Source: Onthophagus taurus (Eukaryota; Arthropoda; Insecta; Coleoptera; Scarabaeidae). Taken from it: a stretch of DNA of 64,000 nt. The notes under the pieces were generated by a model, which worked only from the letters and a program-made list of their open reading frames with translations, ran no database searches and was not told the origin of the DNA. This document shows, one piece after another, positions 44,761-56,235 of the stretch. Made by a program: the position numbers and the translations under genes. The stretch spans positions 32,617,001 through 32,681,000 of the forward strand of contig NC_091972.1 of the NCBI RefSeq assembly GCF_036711975.1. The letters run 5' to 3'. Position 1 is the stretch's first letter. Each line of letters opens with the position of its first letter.

Positions 44761-45991
44761 TATGTTAATGTAAATATAAACCATGATGTAACATATTTTA
44801 ATGTATGTTTAGCTCGTTTTAATAAATGAAAAAAAAGATTGTAGGTTGTTGGAAAATAAATACAAATTTTCAGACTTGAATGTATTTAAATTTCGATAAC
44901 AGAATAAAATATTTTAAGATATTATAAAATAAGTGGTCACATTTGTGTTCTTCTTGATGTGGACGTTTGTCTTATTCGCAACTTCTTTTCCATTTTTAGG
45001 TTTGTAAAGATTTCAATTTCAATACATCTTAGCGATTTTGGTTGCTGAGGAGTGAAGGTGTGGTTGCCACTGTATCCTGTGTTCTCCACGATGAATGCAA
45101 CAATGCATTTTTATCGTTTTTGAAACGCTTCCTTCATAACTGCCTTTTCTTTGAACCCTGATAAATATATGTGCACCTATTAACTTCACTCAATTGTGTT
45201 TAGATTTTTACCATTCATCAGTTTCATAATGATTGATAATATGTTGTAAATCCGTTGAATCTAAAGTATTTTGTCCCTTACCTTTCCTCTAGATAATATA
45301 AATCCCATTACGAAACTCTGTAGAGATCTTACAAAAAGGCTAGTAAGTGATATCGAGCAAGTAAAGAGTACTAGGCAGGAAAGAATTCTTTAAAAACTTC
45401 TAAACATGATAAATACTGAAAATAATCAGCAATGAAAGTACCAAAAAGAAGAAACTTACAATGAACCCCTCAATTAGACCACCAACTATGGATTAAATAA
45501 GGAATGCCATTAAGGCGTTAAAGGTCGGAAAGGCACCTATAACGTCTCCTACTACAAGGGATATGTTAGGAGGAACTGCCATTAGAGTGAAATAAGTCTA
45601 TAATATGCATACTGAACTGACGACTACATGAGTAGGTATGCAGAAAAAGTAATAGGAGAGTACCAAGCAAAAGATATTTCGGAAAAATTATCCACCATAG
45701 ACCAACTATCCACAGTTAAGCAAATACTACAGACTATCTGGGAATATGACGTTGATGTGTATAGTATTTTTATAGATTTTTGTCAGCCATATAATTCTAT
45801 TAACAGAGAGTATTTGTACCGATTTTTATATGAGTTTAGTATACCAGTGAAGATTATAAAACTGATGTGAGTAACATTAAGTAATACACAAGAACGTATA
45901 TTAAATATCAAAAGCATTCAATATTACCAGAATTAAAACCAGGAGGTGGGCTGACACAAACGTTGTTTAAAGTAGCACTGGAATATGCTAA

Positions 45992-48900
45992 CAAGGGAAG
46001 TGTCACAACTGTGTCTCACCGATTTCGATGCAATTTGGTACAGTCATAGAATGGGCCAAAATAAGGTTCGCACATTTTTTTATACGTGCGGTAAAAGCCC
46101 CTGGGGCGAGTTATAGGGGTTGAAAGTTTGGAGAAAAAGTACGTTTTCACTTATATTTTGAAAACGAAAAGTGCTATCAAAATTTGGTAAATTGTAACTG
46201 ATATTCATTTTAAAAGAGCTTTCTTTTGATGTGTCACACATATAGCAGAGGGTTAAAAAGGGCGAACTACCCCTATTTTTTTGGAATTATTTAAAAACCA
46301 CCCTATCGATTTTGGCGGCATTAAGTATACTTCTAGTGCGTTCAAAAATATTAGTTAAGGGTTTTTTCCCATTCGCCCTAGATCAACCCCAGCGAAGTTA
46401 CGGGGGTTAACATGTAAGCACTTTTCGTAAGAATGATGTGATAAAATTGTCAGGTATTTTGAAAATACTTTAAACAAAACCGTAAATTAGTCGCACAATA
46501 AAATGTTTAGTGTAAAATAAGGCATAATACACCATATAGGGGTTGTTGGGGTTATCCACCCCCTTAAAAATTAATTCTATCCCGGGCGTTATTTGTCGAT
46601 TACGGCGAAATTTGGTACTGTGTTTGTTTTATATTTGAAGTAAAAATTTTTGAAAATGGTTATAAGGGTTACAAATTAGGGGTAGTTTTTTGTTTATACC
46701 TCGAAGATGAAAACTGCCATCGTAACTGTGGTATTGTTTTTTAAAAATCTATCTATCGATGTTCCACGAGGTAAACTACCCTCATTTTCTTTAAATAATA
46801 AATATAAAACTACTAGATAAATAAGATATTTTATTTATTTATGAGTTAAAAAGCAACTGACAAAAAAAATAGTTCAATATACCAAAGAAGTTTATTCTAC
46901 ATTACTAATTGACGTTTTTTATGTATTATATTAATTTTCAATATTAAATTTATTTTTATTCTACGTAGTGTTGGCAAAAATGAAAGTCGTGGAAAAAATG
47001 TTTTAAACATAAGGATTTTTTACACCATGCACATGTTATGACCGCTATATCCCCACAGATATCACACGTTGGCTTCTCACTCGAAAAGCAAACTTCCACG
47101 GGATTTTCAAAATGGTCTGGTCTCTCCTCTATATAGCCACTTGCAAACCATGCGTATTTAAAAACATTTATAAACCGAGGGGAAGCCAACTGGTTATGCG
47201 TCAACGATTGCAATTTTAATATGTTATCCCTCTGATGTAAATTGACATCATACTGGTAAAGAATAATCTGATCAGAGAATCTTCTAATAAAATTTTTCCA
47301 TATTCTGAAACCAAATACATCTAGGGGCTGTATTTGACCTGTTGTCCCTGCAGGTATAGATAAATGTTTAAAATTAGTACCTGATGGAGTTATTTCACTA
47401 ATAACTTCAGGACAATGGCCACTCCAAGAATCTAATAATAATAATGATTTAGAACCAGTATTTGGAAAATATACATTTTGGAGCCAATTTTTCATGTGTT
47501 CTGAAGTTAACTTTCCAGATTTTGATGCCAAAACGTATATATTGTCTGCTTTAAACATTGTATTTGCTACCCTCGGTCCAAAGCTGCCAGAGGGTTCTTT
47601 TAAAACAATAAAAAGTGGAGAAAGAAGTTTCCCATCAGCAGATATTACGGGTTGAATTGTGTAACTGTGCGTTGTAGATGACACCGACTGGACCACACTT
47701 TCTACGGTTTTAACTCCTAAATCGCTTAATGTTCTTCCCGAATGGAATTCCAAGTTAAAACCGCTCTGATCCGAATTGTAGGTGTTTTCAGGTCCATATA
47801 TTTGGATTTGTAGCTTTGCCTCTTTAACGAAATCTTTTGCTAAAGTTTTTACTCGATCAACATTTCCAATTTGTTTTTGGGATAGAAATTTTGTTATTTT
47901 ACGGCTTACTAACCGATTTGCTTTCTTAAAACGTTGCACCCAGCTATGAGATGCTTTGAACAGTTGAGGAGATAAATTCTTTTCATTTCTAGCTTGTATA
48001 GCCCATCTGCGTATATCAATATCATGTAGTGGCAATTTATTATCTACGGCGGCTCTCGCTTGATTAATTACAAATTCGGTAATTTCTGCTAATTTTTCTT
48101 TGTATGTCCCTCTTTCTTCAATATATTTAGACCATCTGTGCAATTGGGTCTTTGACGTTACTTTTCGGTATTTGTTTTTTACGGTTTCTAGTTTCAAATA
48201 ACCTTTCTTCCCACTTGTCCAGTAATTTACCGCCTCTAATTTGTACTCGTAGTCGATGTCATCCTTCAATGGACAATGAGCATCAGTATCTTCTACAAAC
48301 CTGTCAGTTGTATCCTGGTCTTCAATAATTTGCTGACCGTCATTGATGCCATTGGATGAATCGAAAATTAATACAGTTTCGTCTTCAATTTGCATATTGT
48401 AGTCTTCCATACTTTCCATTAAAATACGCTGTATATTTTCTTTTAAACTAACTTCTGCTTCATTTACAGGAGTCTGGGGAATATTCATAACAGTAAAAAC
48501 TGTCATTAGCAAATTTAAAACGTTTATTGGGTTTATTGTAACCATTGCTTCTGTCAGTTGCTCTGAAACTAAAATCTACCCACTGGGCACACGTTCTTTT
48601 ATACTAGAAAAAACTATTTTGAGAAATGACCTTTAGCAAGCGGCACTAAAAAAACAAATATTGTGCCAAAATTTTTTTGGTAGGTGTATTTTTGGCAACA
48701 TTATGTAGAATAAAAATAAACTAATAAACTATATAAAACAAACACAGTACCAAATTTCGCCGTAATCAACAAGTAATGCCCGGGATAGAATTAATTTTTA
48801 AGGGGGTGGTTAACCCCAACCACCCCTAAATGGTGTATTATGCCTTATTTTACATTAAACATTTTATTGTGCGACTAATTTACGGTTTTGTTAAAGTATT

Positions 48901-49372
48901 TTCAAAATACCTGACAATTTTATCACATCATTCTTACGAAAAGTGGTTACATGTTAACCCCCGTAACTTCGCTGGGGATGATCTAGAGCGAATGGGAAAA
49001 AACCCTTAACTAATATTTTTGAACGTGCTGGAAGTATACTTAATGCCGCCAAAATCGATAGGGTGGTTTTTAAATAATTCCAAAAAAATAGGGGTAGTTC
49101 GCCCTTCTTAACCCTCTGGTATATGTGTGATACATCAAAAGAAAGCTCTTTTAAAATGAATATCAGTTACAATTTACCAAATTTTGATAGCACTTTTCAT
49201 TTTTAAAATATAAGTGAAAACGTACTTTTTCTCCAAACTTTCAACCCCTATAACTCGCCCCAGGGGCTTTTACCGCACGTATAAAAAAATGTACGAACCT
49301 TATTTTGGCCCATTCTATGACTGTACCAAATTGCATCGAAATCGGTGAGACACAGTTGTGACACTTCCCTTG
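45992..49372 (-). mobile_element. 3381-bp DNA transposon with 640-bp inverted repeats, copy 2
   Basis: Same length, ends and orientation as copy 1 (offset 9974). It is flanked by TAA at 45989-45991 and 49373-49375. It inserted into an older non-LTR fragment, and removing it with one TAA rejoins that sequence. Inverted repeats are at about 45992-46634 and 48731-49372. Confidence 0.92.
46956..48545 (-). CDS. pogo-like CENP-B/DDE transposase with C-terminal zinc module (copy 2)
   Basis: 529 aa, identical in sequence to the protein at 36982-38571; the one base change I saw (47901) leaves Arg unchanged. Catalytic Asp259, Asp372 and Asp409 and the Cys/His cluster at 494-526 are all intact. With two sources of the same enzyme and intact ends, either copy could in principle mobilise both. 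The purpose of the zinc module is unknown; in piggyBac a similar C-terminal module binds DNA ends. Confidence 0.88.
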   Translation of the reverse strand: MVTINPINVLNLLMTVFTVMNIPQTPVNEAEVSLKENIQRILMESMEDYNMQIEDETVLIFDSSNGINDGQQIIEDQDTTDRFVEDTDAHCPLKDDIDYEYKLEAVNYWTSGKKGYLKLETVKNKYRKVTSKTQLHRWSKYIEERGTYKEKLAEITEFVINQARAAVDNKLPLHDIDIRRWAIQARNEKNLSPQLFKASHSWVQRFKKANRLVSRKITKFLSQKQIGNVDRVKTLAKDFVKEAKLQIQIYGPENTYNSDQSGFNLEFHSGRTLSDLGVKTVESVVQSVSSTTHSYTIQPVISADGKLLSPLFIVLKEPSGSFGPRVANTMFKADNIYVLASKSGKLTSEHMKNWLQNVYFPNTGSKSLLLLDSWSGHCPEVISEITPSGTNFKHLSIPAGTTGQIQPLDVFGFRIWKNFIRRFSDQIILYQYDVNLHQRDNILKLQSLTHNQLASPRFINVFKYAWFASGYIEERPDHFENPVEVCFSSEKPTCDICGDIAVITCAWCKKSLCLKHFFHDFHFCQHYVE

Positions 49373-49869
49373 TAAGTCGAACAAGAAGCGGTACAGCAAA
49401 AACTTTGGTGAAGCTGGTTGGGCTGAAAACAAATGTAGTAGAAATGAAAATAATGGTTCAGACTATGTCAGGCAGAGTCGTAGGCGGTGACATGGAGGAT
49501 GACATAGAGGTGGTCTCGAAATTCTTCTAGAAACAAGGATTGTAGTCCCCATATATAAGAATAATGTATGGGGAGCATCATATAATTGGGAACTATATAG
49601 CTACTACAAGGAGCCAATGTTTTCAGAGTGTATCATGATCCAAAAGTTGCAATGGGCAGGACATGAGGTCGACAAGAGGAAGGAGGGAATGATATTGAAC
49701 CAACTACTTAACAGGAAAATGTAAAGAGCGAGACATAGTGGAAGGCTAAGAGCAAGATGGGAGGATGAGACGGACACTAACCTCAGGAATATGCTGGGCA
49801 AGGAGGTCATGGACACGGAAGCGTCAGATAATGGTCTGTGGAGCCATTGAAGAAGAATGACTTGTGGCC

Positions 49870-50950
49870 TATTGTACCATAGCTCTTGTTTGTGAAAGAT
49901 AAATTTTTATCTTTTGATAATTTTCTAAATTTATAGTAAGTATCTCGAACGGGTCTCCAAATTTATGAAAGCCGCTAGCACTATAATGATGTGTGGTTCT
50001 ACTGCAAGTTAGGTACTAAATACAAGGGTAAACTATGTTATAATGATAGATGCTGTGCCTTGATACCCGTTACAACAGAACTAATAATTAATGGGTGGAT
50101 ATTTAACCATTCACTGATTAGTTGCAGTGTTTCTGTTTATTACACGCTATACAGAAGGAAATAATCTCGTATCATATTTCAGGTATTAACTATACTCAAC
50201 CTTTACTTGTTGAGTTTTTTTGTTCGTTCAAAATAGCATGGCGATCGGCTCTAACTAACTGGAAGTAAGCCCACCAGCAAAGTTTTAATACGTTCATTTT
50301 GAGCAATCGGTATTATTTCTCTAAATCCTGAAAGAGTTTTCAGGGCAATTGTTAGGCGTTTCAAGGGACATAGAGGGTTTTGTAGCCAACGTTTAAATTG
50401 ATTAGTGGAAGCAGTGAATTTACACTGCAGAACCCATACGGAGGAATATTAAAGGACTAAAACTACTCAAGTTAGGTAAATGACCAATGATAGCTACAAT
50501 GAAGATGTTCTAGAAACTGAGAATTAAGACACGAAAGCAAAAACAAAATATTTCGTGCCAAAAAGAACATAGAAATGGCACCTCGAAAATTCCTGTCGTT
50601 AAAAATCTACTGTGAATCAAGAAAAACGAACTATCACCGGTATGTACTGTCCAAAATGTGGTAGAAAATGATGAAGGAAAAAATAAATTGAGCTGTTGGG
50701 TTTAAAATTATCATATTCAACCAAAAAAGTATTTAAACTTTAAGAAGATGGCGAATTTGTAGCAGATTTGACTGACATATATGCAATTTTGCCAAATCGT
50801 ACTTTACAAAACGTTGAAGATACTGTTCATTAAATAACATGTTGAGGATAAAATATAAATAATTCTAATGATTAATTTCACCCTTGAAGATCAATTCCAC
50901 CCCATGATATAAAAAATCCGTAATTTACTAACAGTTTGAAACGTCCATTG
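49870..50950. other. Intergenic, no gene seen
   Basis: AT-rich with small open frames. Nothing matches a known family and no clear repeat was found. Confidence 0.35.
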
Positions 50951-50957
50951 TTCAAAT

Positions 50958-52526
50958 CAAGCCGAGGTCGCTTGCTGTCGAGGCGCTACATTACGTGTTA
51001 GCCAATATCGTGTCAATATATTCACAATTGTAGCGCTTCGGTCACAAGCGGCATCGGCTTGATCGTACAAAAGCGTACGTTCTCCATTGTCAATTAAGCC
51101 GAGATCGCTTGTGGCCGAGGCACTATAATTAATATATATTAACCCAAATCTGTTCTCTTCAGTAAACAGAGGAAACTGGGACACTTAACACCACCCCATT
51201 TCTGCAATAGTCCATTAACCTTTGCTCTAGAGCACTGAAACATGCCTATAAGGCTAAATTGGCATCAATTGCAACGAGTGTCCTGCCTGTTAGTCACGGG
51301 CGCCATGAGATGGATACCCACGATCGTGCTGAAGACTATGCTGAACGTGTTGCCCCTAGATATTTTTATCAGGGAGGTGGGTGTGATGGCGTTGCTTCGA
51401 TTGCGATCAGTAAACAACACCTCCTTGAAGCTAGCACAGACTACATCACACCTACTTTCTTAAACAGGTCACCCTTTGGCATGGAAACTGACGAAACACT
51501 GATAGATCAATGAATGCTGGAGGCTCCGGAGCGGGAATTTTCTTGTACGATCTCCAACTGCACCTTTCCACTTCGTTAGGGTAGTACTAATCGACTGCTC
51601 AGACCGAAATAACTGCTAACTATAGCAGCCAATGCTATCATAAACTCCAAAAATGTTGGAAAAACGTTGTAATCTGCACAGATAGATAGGTAATGCTGGC
51701 GGTTAGTAGGCATCGAACTACCTCATAGTTAGTGAAGTCCTTTCGGCAATTACTTGAGGAGGCTAAGGTTTATAACAACGTCACGATAAAGTGGCGGAAA
51801 GGACATACCGGAAATAAGCGACACTATCCTGCGGACAGGTTGGCGAAATGAAGTCTGCAGTAGGTGTCTTTGTAAAAAAATATTTGCTCTACCCTGACCG
51901 CAAGAGATCAACTCATTTTCTGGGAAAATTAAAAAGTGACTTGGGGCTCCTCACCCACTTCCTGACCGGACACTGAAGGTTACGTGAGCACATGTTATAG
52001 ATGAAACTGGTGAATACATCCCTCTGTAGAGGGTGTGAAATGGAAGACGAGACGGTAAGTCATATTGTTTGTGAAGCCACTTTTGGCGTACCATGACCCC
52101 AAAATTAAAACAGATAATCTATGACTTTGTTTAATTATTTGTGAATTAGTAAGCCTGTTTTCGAGGTCGCTTACGGCCCAAATTTTACGATTAATATCAT
52201 ATAATCCAAATAATGGGACACACATTCATTAAAGCGCTTCAGTCTTCGCTTTAATCGAGAGAAGCAATAGATCTGAGCAACCAAGCCGCGGTTGCTCAGA
52301 TCGAATTTTTACGTTCTTTATTATCAGTTAAGCAGAGATGGCTTGCGGTCGAAGCTCTCCAACTGCCACCTTTAAAAATAAAATCTGAAGTCCGTAGAAC
52401 ATTGACTGCAAGCGATTTCAGCGTAACTACGAAGAATGTATGATTTCGCTTTATTAACCCGACATCGCTTGTAGCGGAAGCGTTACATTAACATATTAAA
52501 GCGTCTCGGCCACAAGCGACATCGGC
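50958..52526. repeat. Cluster of six AAGCCGAG-N-TCGCTTG-type units
   Basis: Variants of AAGCCGAGATCGCTTGTGGC followed by CGAGGCGCTACA occur at about 50958 (+), 51028 (-), 51095 (+), 52328 (+), 52454 (+) and 52499 (-). The pairs 50958/51028 and 52454/52499 form hairpins. The units bracket a Jockey-like RNase H remnant. They are GC-richer than their surroundings. Confidence 0.6.
51210..52095 (+). pseudogene. Jockey-like RT C-terminus and RNase H remnant
   Basis: The frame starting near 51245 reads LNWHQLQRVSCLLVTGAMRW, then LNVLPLDIFIREVGVMALLR, the connection after the RT domain. Further on are RNase H-like pieces (GGSGAGIFLYD; KWRKGHTGNKRHYPADRLAK) and the terminal CRGCEMEDETVSHIVCEA Cys/His segment (~52025-52080). 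Several stops and frame changes; inactive. Confidence 0.7.
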
Positions 52527-52529
52527 AAA

Positions 52530-54045
52530 AATTAAATCGGATTATTTATGCGTTCATTCGATTGAGGAGCCATGTCACTTGTTGTCAATCACTCATCTCA
52601 AGCCAAAACAATCACGATCAGAGTTATTTTATGAAATAGAAATTATATTTCAAAGTTTATAATAATAATGCTTATTTTTTTAGAGGAAGATTAGTATTGA
52701 TGCTTTTTATGAAAGAATCAACATTAACACCAAATTTATATAATTAGTAATACTTTACTTATAACAAAATTCATTTAGACTACAATTATTTCGAATACAT
52801 TTTTTATAAATCTAATAGTCTTTATCATATTGTTTTGTCAACATACCAAATTTATATAAATATTATATTTATATGTACGTATAAGCCATGGGAGAAGCAA
52901 ATATTAAAAATGATAGTTAATAAGGAACAGATATATATGAGAGCCGACATTCTCTTAATCTCTTAAGCTCTCAGTGTTAATCTTTACTTTGAAAAAGCAG
53001 AGGTAGTAAATGAAACAAATATGTTATGGACAATCAATAATAAAGATAAAGTCATAAAAATCCTTAAATCATAATTAGTACATTATCATGAGTACTCATT
53101 TTACTTTTTATAAGTGCTTGTAATAAAATTATTAAGCTTGTTACAGCTTTTATTTTTTTCGGAATATTTCAATATGTCGAAAGATATGAGTCAGCTTAAT
53201 TTTATTTAAAAAATAACAAAAAGTGAATACATTATCTGAACATAATAAAAGTTTTAAATATTAAGTGCTTTCATTAAATTGCACAACTAGATTAATGTCA
53301 GTGTTAACATTCTGCATATTTCTTTTCTAAATTCTTTTCTACGTTTTCTTAACCTAAGATTTATTGCTACAAACAATTTAAATCTGTTAGTTACTATATT
53401 TAGTATGTAGAATGAGACTTATTACATAACTTTCAAGTATATCTTCTTTACAATCTAAATTTACTATCCATTTACATCGAAATTAAAATAGTTTATAAAT
53501 CGATATCGATCATTATACATAAATAAACCAAGCCCAACAGAACCCACCCAGAGAGTACACATTGAGAATATTACACAAATCTTGCCACATACAAGTGCAA
53601 ATTGGTACAAGTCAGAATCTACGTAGTGTATACATCATGAGTAACGACTACATCATATAATTTTCTATTGCGATGAATACATTTTCGGATAATCTTCTCT
53701 CAATTTCTCCTTAATTCACGTTCACGTTCGCCTGTTTAGTTACGCAATTTTAAGTAATGTTAAATGTATGACCGACAATGCACAATGGATACAAGGGCGA
53801 GTGTCGCTAAACAGCTCCAATATTCCATTAGCGATTTATAGTCGAGGGTCGCTATGTCACATTTACGACATCCTATCATTAATTTGAAATGTGACTTGGT
53901 AACAATTTTTTAAGTGTTTACTCAATCAGTTCCGGAACATAATTTTACTGTTTATCAAATAAGTTTTGATCATTTTACTGTTATTAATGTAATCTAGTAA
54001 TAAATTGATCGGTTATTAATGGAATTATGTAATGTGAATATATTA
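52530..54045. other. Intergenic, no gene seen
   Basis: Strongly AT-rich. No open frame, RNA gene or repeat could be supported. Confidence 0.4.
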
Positions 54046-54050
54046 ATATT

Positions 54051-54355
54051 ATAAACTAGGATTTATGTAAAAGTAAAAACTTTTTTGAGAAATATTAAAA
54101 TGTTTTAATTCTATTTAAGTAGACATGTTTCGAAAACTAATGTTTCATCTTCAGTACATAGAAAAATTATACAATATAATGGAATTAGTTAATAGGTGGG
54201 GTTCAGGAGTAGATCTAATTTCTTATAACTAAATTTATAATTAAATTTAAATTAGATTAACAAAATCACAGATTAAAAACTTCAACAAAAAAGGAGAAAT
54301 CTTGGAAGGTATCGTAAGATCTTTTACTTTTACTTTTACATAAATCCTAGTTTAT
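54051..54355. mobile_element. 305-bp MITE
   Basis: 28-bp perfect inverted ends: ATAAACTAGGATTTATGTAA onward at 54051-54078, reverse-complemented at 54328-54355. It has no ORF. The target duplication is ambiguous because both flanks are TA-rich. It contains CATGTTTCGAAAACTAATGT, a motif style common near insect repeat ends. Confidence 0.65.
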
Positions 54356-55161
54356 TATATTTAGAGAAATATGGAGAATTTCATCCCGTTTATATTAATA
54401 TTAATTTAAGTGTGTTGAGTTTATTTAAGTTAAGTTGATTGATTTTGTTAATCAAAGAAAGCCTTGGATCATATTTAATCGTTTTATGTATGTTGTTATC
54501 ATTAAAGCTGTTCAATCCATGCGAATATCTAGTTGTAGTACATGATTTGAAGAACGTGCTTAATCTGCCTCTATTGGAGTTAAACTTCATTATTACGTTG
54601 TATAAGCAATTGGAACCGTCACTTCTAATTTTTGACTGTTGCCTTATTTTGGTTTATATTTCTTGAAGAGTTAGATCTTCTTTATATCGCAACCATATAT
54701 TTATCACACAAAGATAAAAATTATCCACATAGCCCGTACATTTGCGATAAATAAAGTAAATGAAACCCTTTCTATCATATATAACAAAAAGGGTGATATA
54801 TTTTTTGCCTTTCCTAAGTAGTGAAGACAACCCAATGGCACTTCTGTTCGTCACATGTTCAATGTCACTTGTTCTCACAATTATTGATTCAGTTTCACGA
54901 TACGATACCAGAAGAGTATATCTGCTAGTGAGATAAAGAATTAAATCTCTGATTGTGTAGTAGTACGACAAAGGAATAATCAGAGTGGGAGGAAGACTGC
55001 AGAATTGCAAATTGCTAATGTTAACATTTAAGAGTCATACTTGGAGAACCAGATATACCTAATATGCAGTTACGGGATAAGCAGTAGCAAAGCAATCTAT
55101 CGTTTAAATCAATCTGTTGAGTTACTACTTTGCTGATTTGTTTAAAATTTTAAAAATAATT

Positions 55162-56235
55162 ATGGTGTACACATTGCAAGAACGTGTTGAGATGGTTAGC
55201 CTCTATTACCAAAATCAAAATTGTGCCCGAGCGACTACAAGGATATTTAACCAAAACCATCCTGAACGTAGTGTTCGCCATAAGTACGTAATGGAATTGA
55301 TTTCAAAATTTGTTGAGACGTGTTCAGTAATGGATAAAAAAAGGGCACCCATTGGAATTGTGAATGATGAAGGAGCAGCGGTGGCGGTCTTGGGACATGT
55401 CCAACTTATGCCAAACACGCAATCTGTACGACAACTTTCTGCAGTTTCCGGTATTAGCCAATCTAACGTTTTCAGAATTTTACATAAACACAAGTTCCAT
55501 CCGTACAAAATTAAATTTATTCACGAATTAAATGATGATGATTTGGATCGAAGGCAAGAGTTTTGCGAAATTATGGCCGAGCGTATCAACAATAACCCAA
55601 ATTTCTTGTACAACGTTTGCTTTTCTGACGAATGCACTTTTTCATTTAATGGAGAGGTTAACCGGCATAACTGTAGAATTTGGAGCGATACAAATCCTCA
55701 TGTATTTCGAGAAGCTCACACTCAACATCCGGAAAAGCTAAACGTTTGGGTAGGAATTTTTGGAGACCACATAATTGGACCTCTGTTTATTCCTGGTAAT
55801 TTAAATGGCGAAATTTATCTTGAAATGCTGGAAAATGTGATTGATCCGTTAATAACAGAAAAATTAGAAAACGATCCTCTACTACTTGAACAACAATTGC
55901 ATTTCCAACAAGACGGAGCTCCTCCTCACTACGCCGCACCAGTTCGCCAATACCTCAATTTGCAATACCCCGGTCGTTGGATTGGAAGAAGAGGTCCTAT
56001 AGAGTGGCCTGCCCATTCTCCTGACCTGAACCCTCTGGACTTCTTCTTGTGGGGACATCTTAAGTCCAAGATTTTTGTGACTCAGCCTGAAAATTTGGAC
56101 GAACTACGCCAACGAATTGTAAATGAGTGTCGTCACATAACTCCAATTATGCCGAACCATGTTAGAGACGGTTTTCAGTTAAAATTGTATTATTGTATGG
56201 AAGTCAATGGAGGACAACTTGAACATTTGATTTAA
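55162..56235 (+). CDS. Intact mariner-like (DDE_3) transposase
   Basis: 357 aa from the ATG at 55162, the first in frame. N-terminal helix-turn-helix (TLQERVEMVSLYYQ, SVRQLSAVSGISQSNVFRIL), then the catalytic core: FSDECTF (Asp156), FQQDGAPPHYA (Asp251) and HSPDLNPLDFFLWGHLKSKI (Asp288), so spacing is DD36D. The WVGIFGDHIIGP strand between them is also conserved. It would perform TA-targeted cut-and-paste transposition in the nucleus. No stop, frameshift or missing catalytic residue is visible. I could not find the terminal inverted repeats, so the element as a whole may be trimmed. It is related to, but clearly different from, the dead copy at 1725-2200. Confidence 0.88.
   Translation: MVYTLQERVEMVSLYYQNQNCARATTRIFNQNHPERSVRHKYVMELISKFVETCSVMDKKRAPIGIVNDEGAAVAVLGHVQLMPNTQSVRQLSAVSGISQSNVFRILHKHKFHPYKIKFIHELNDDDLDRRQEFCEIMAERINNNPNFLYNVCFSDECTFSFNGEVNRHNCRIWSDTNPHVFREAHTQHPEKLNVWVGIFGDHIIGPLFIPGNLNGEIYLEMLENVIDPLITEKLENDPLLLEQQLHFQQDGAPPHYAAPVRQYLNLQYPGRWIGRRGPIEWPAHSPDLNPLDFFLWGHLKSKIFVTQPENLDELRQRIVNECRHITPIMPNHVRDGFQLKLYYCMEVNGGQLEHLI

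Larger units (their letters stand above)
45440..49860 (+). pseudogene. Non-LTR RT fragment interrupted by transposon copy 2
   Basis: Left part: TIDQLSTVKQILQTIWEYDV, then DVYSIFIDFCQPYNSINREY and a decaying block ending ALEYA at the insertion point. The right part (from 49376) has MVQTMSGRVVGGDMEDDIEV with VSKFF, then EPMFSECIMIQKLQWAGHEV and GRLRARWEDETDTN, the usual C-terminal region of this RT class. Bases 45992-49375 are the transposon plus one duplicated TAA. The section between (including YADD) was already missing. Inactive. Confidence 0.75.

Noticed and set aside
54390..55010. Two minus-strand open frames with Penelope-like flavour (NSFNDNNIHKTIKYD)
   Set aside because: No GIY-YIG nuclease or RT motif is visible; the resemblance is only to low-complexity Asn/Lys-rich sequence.
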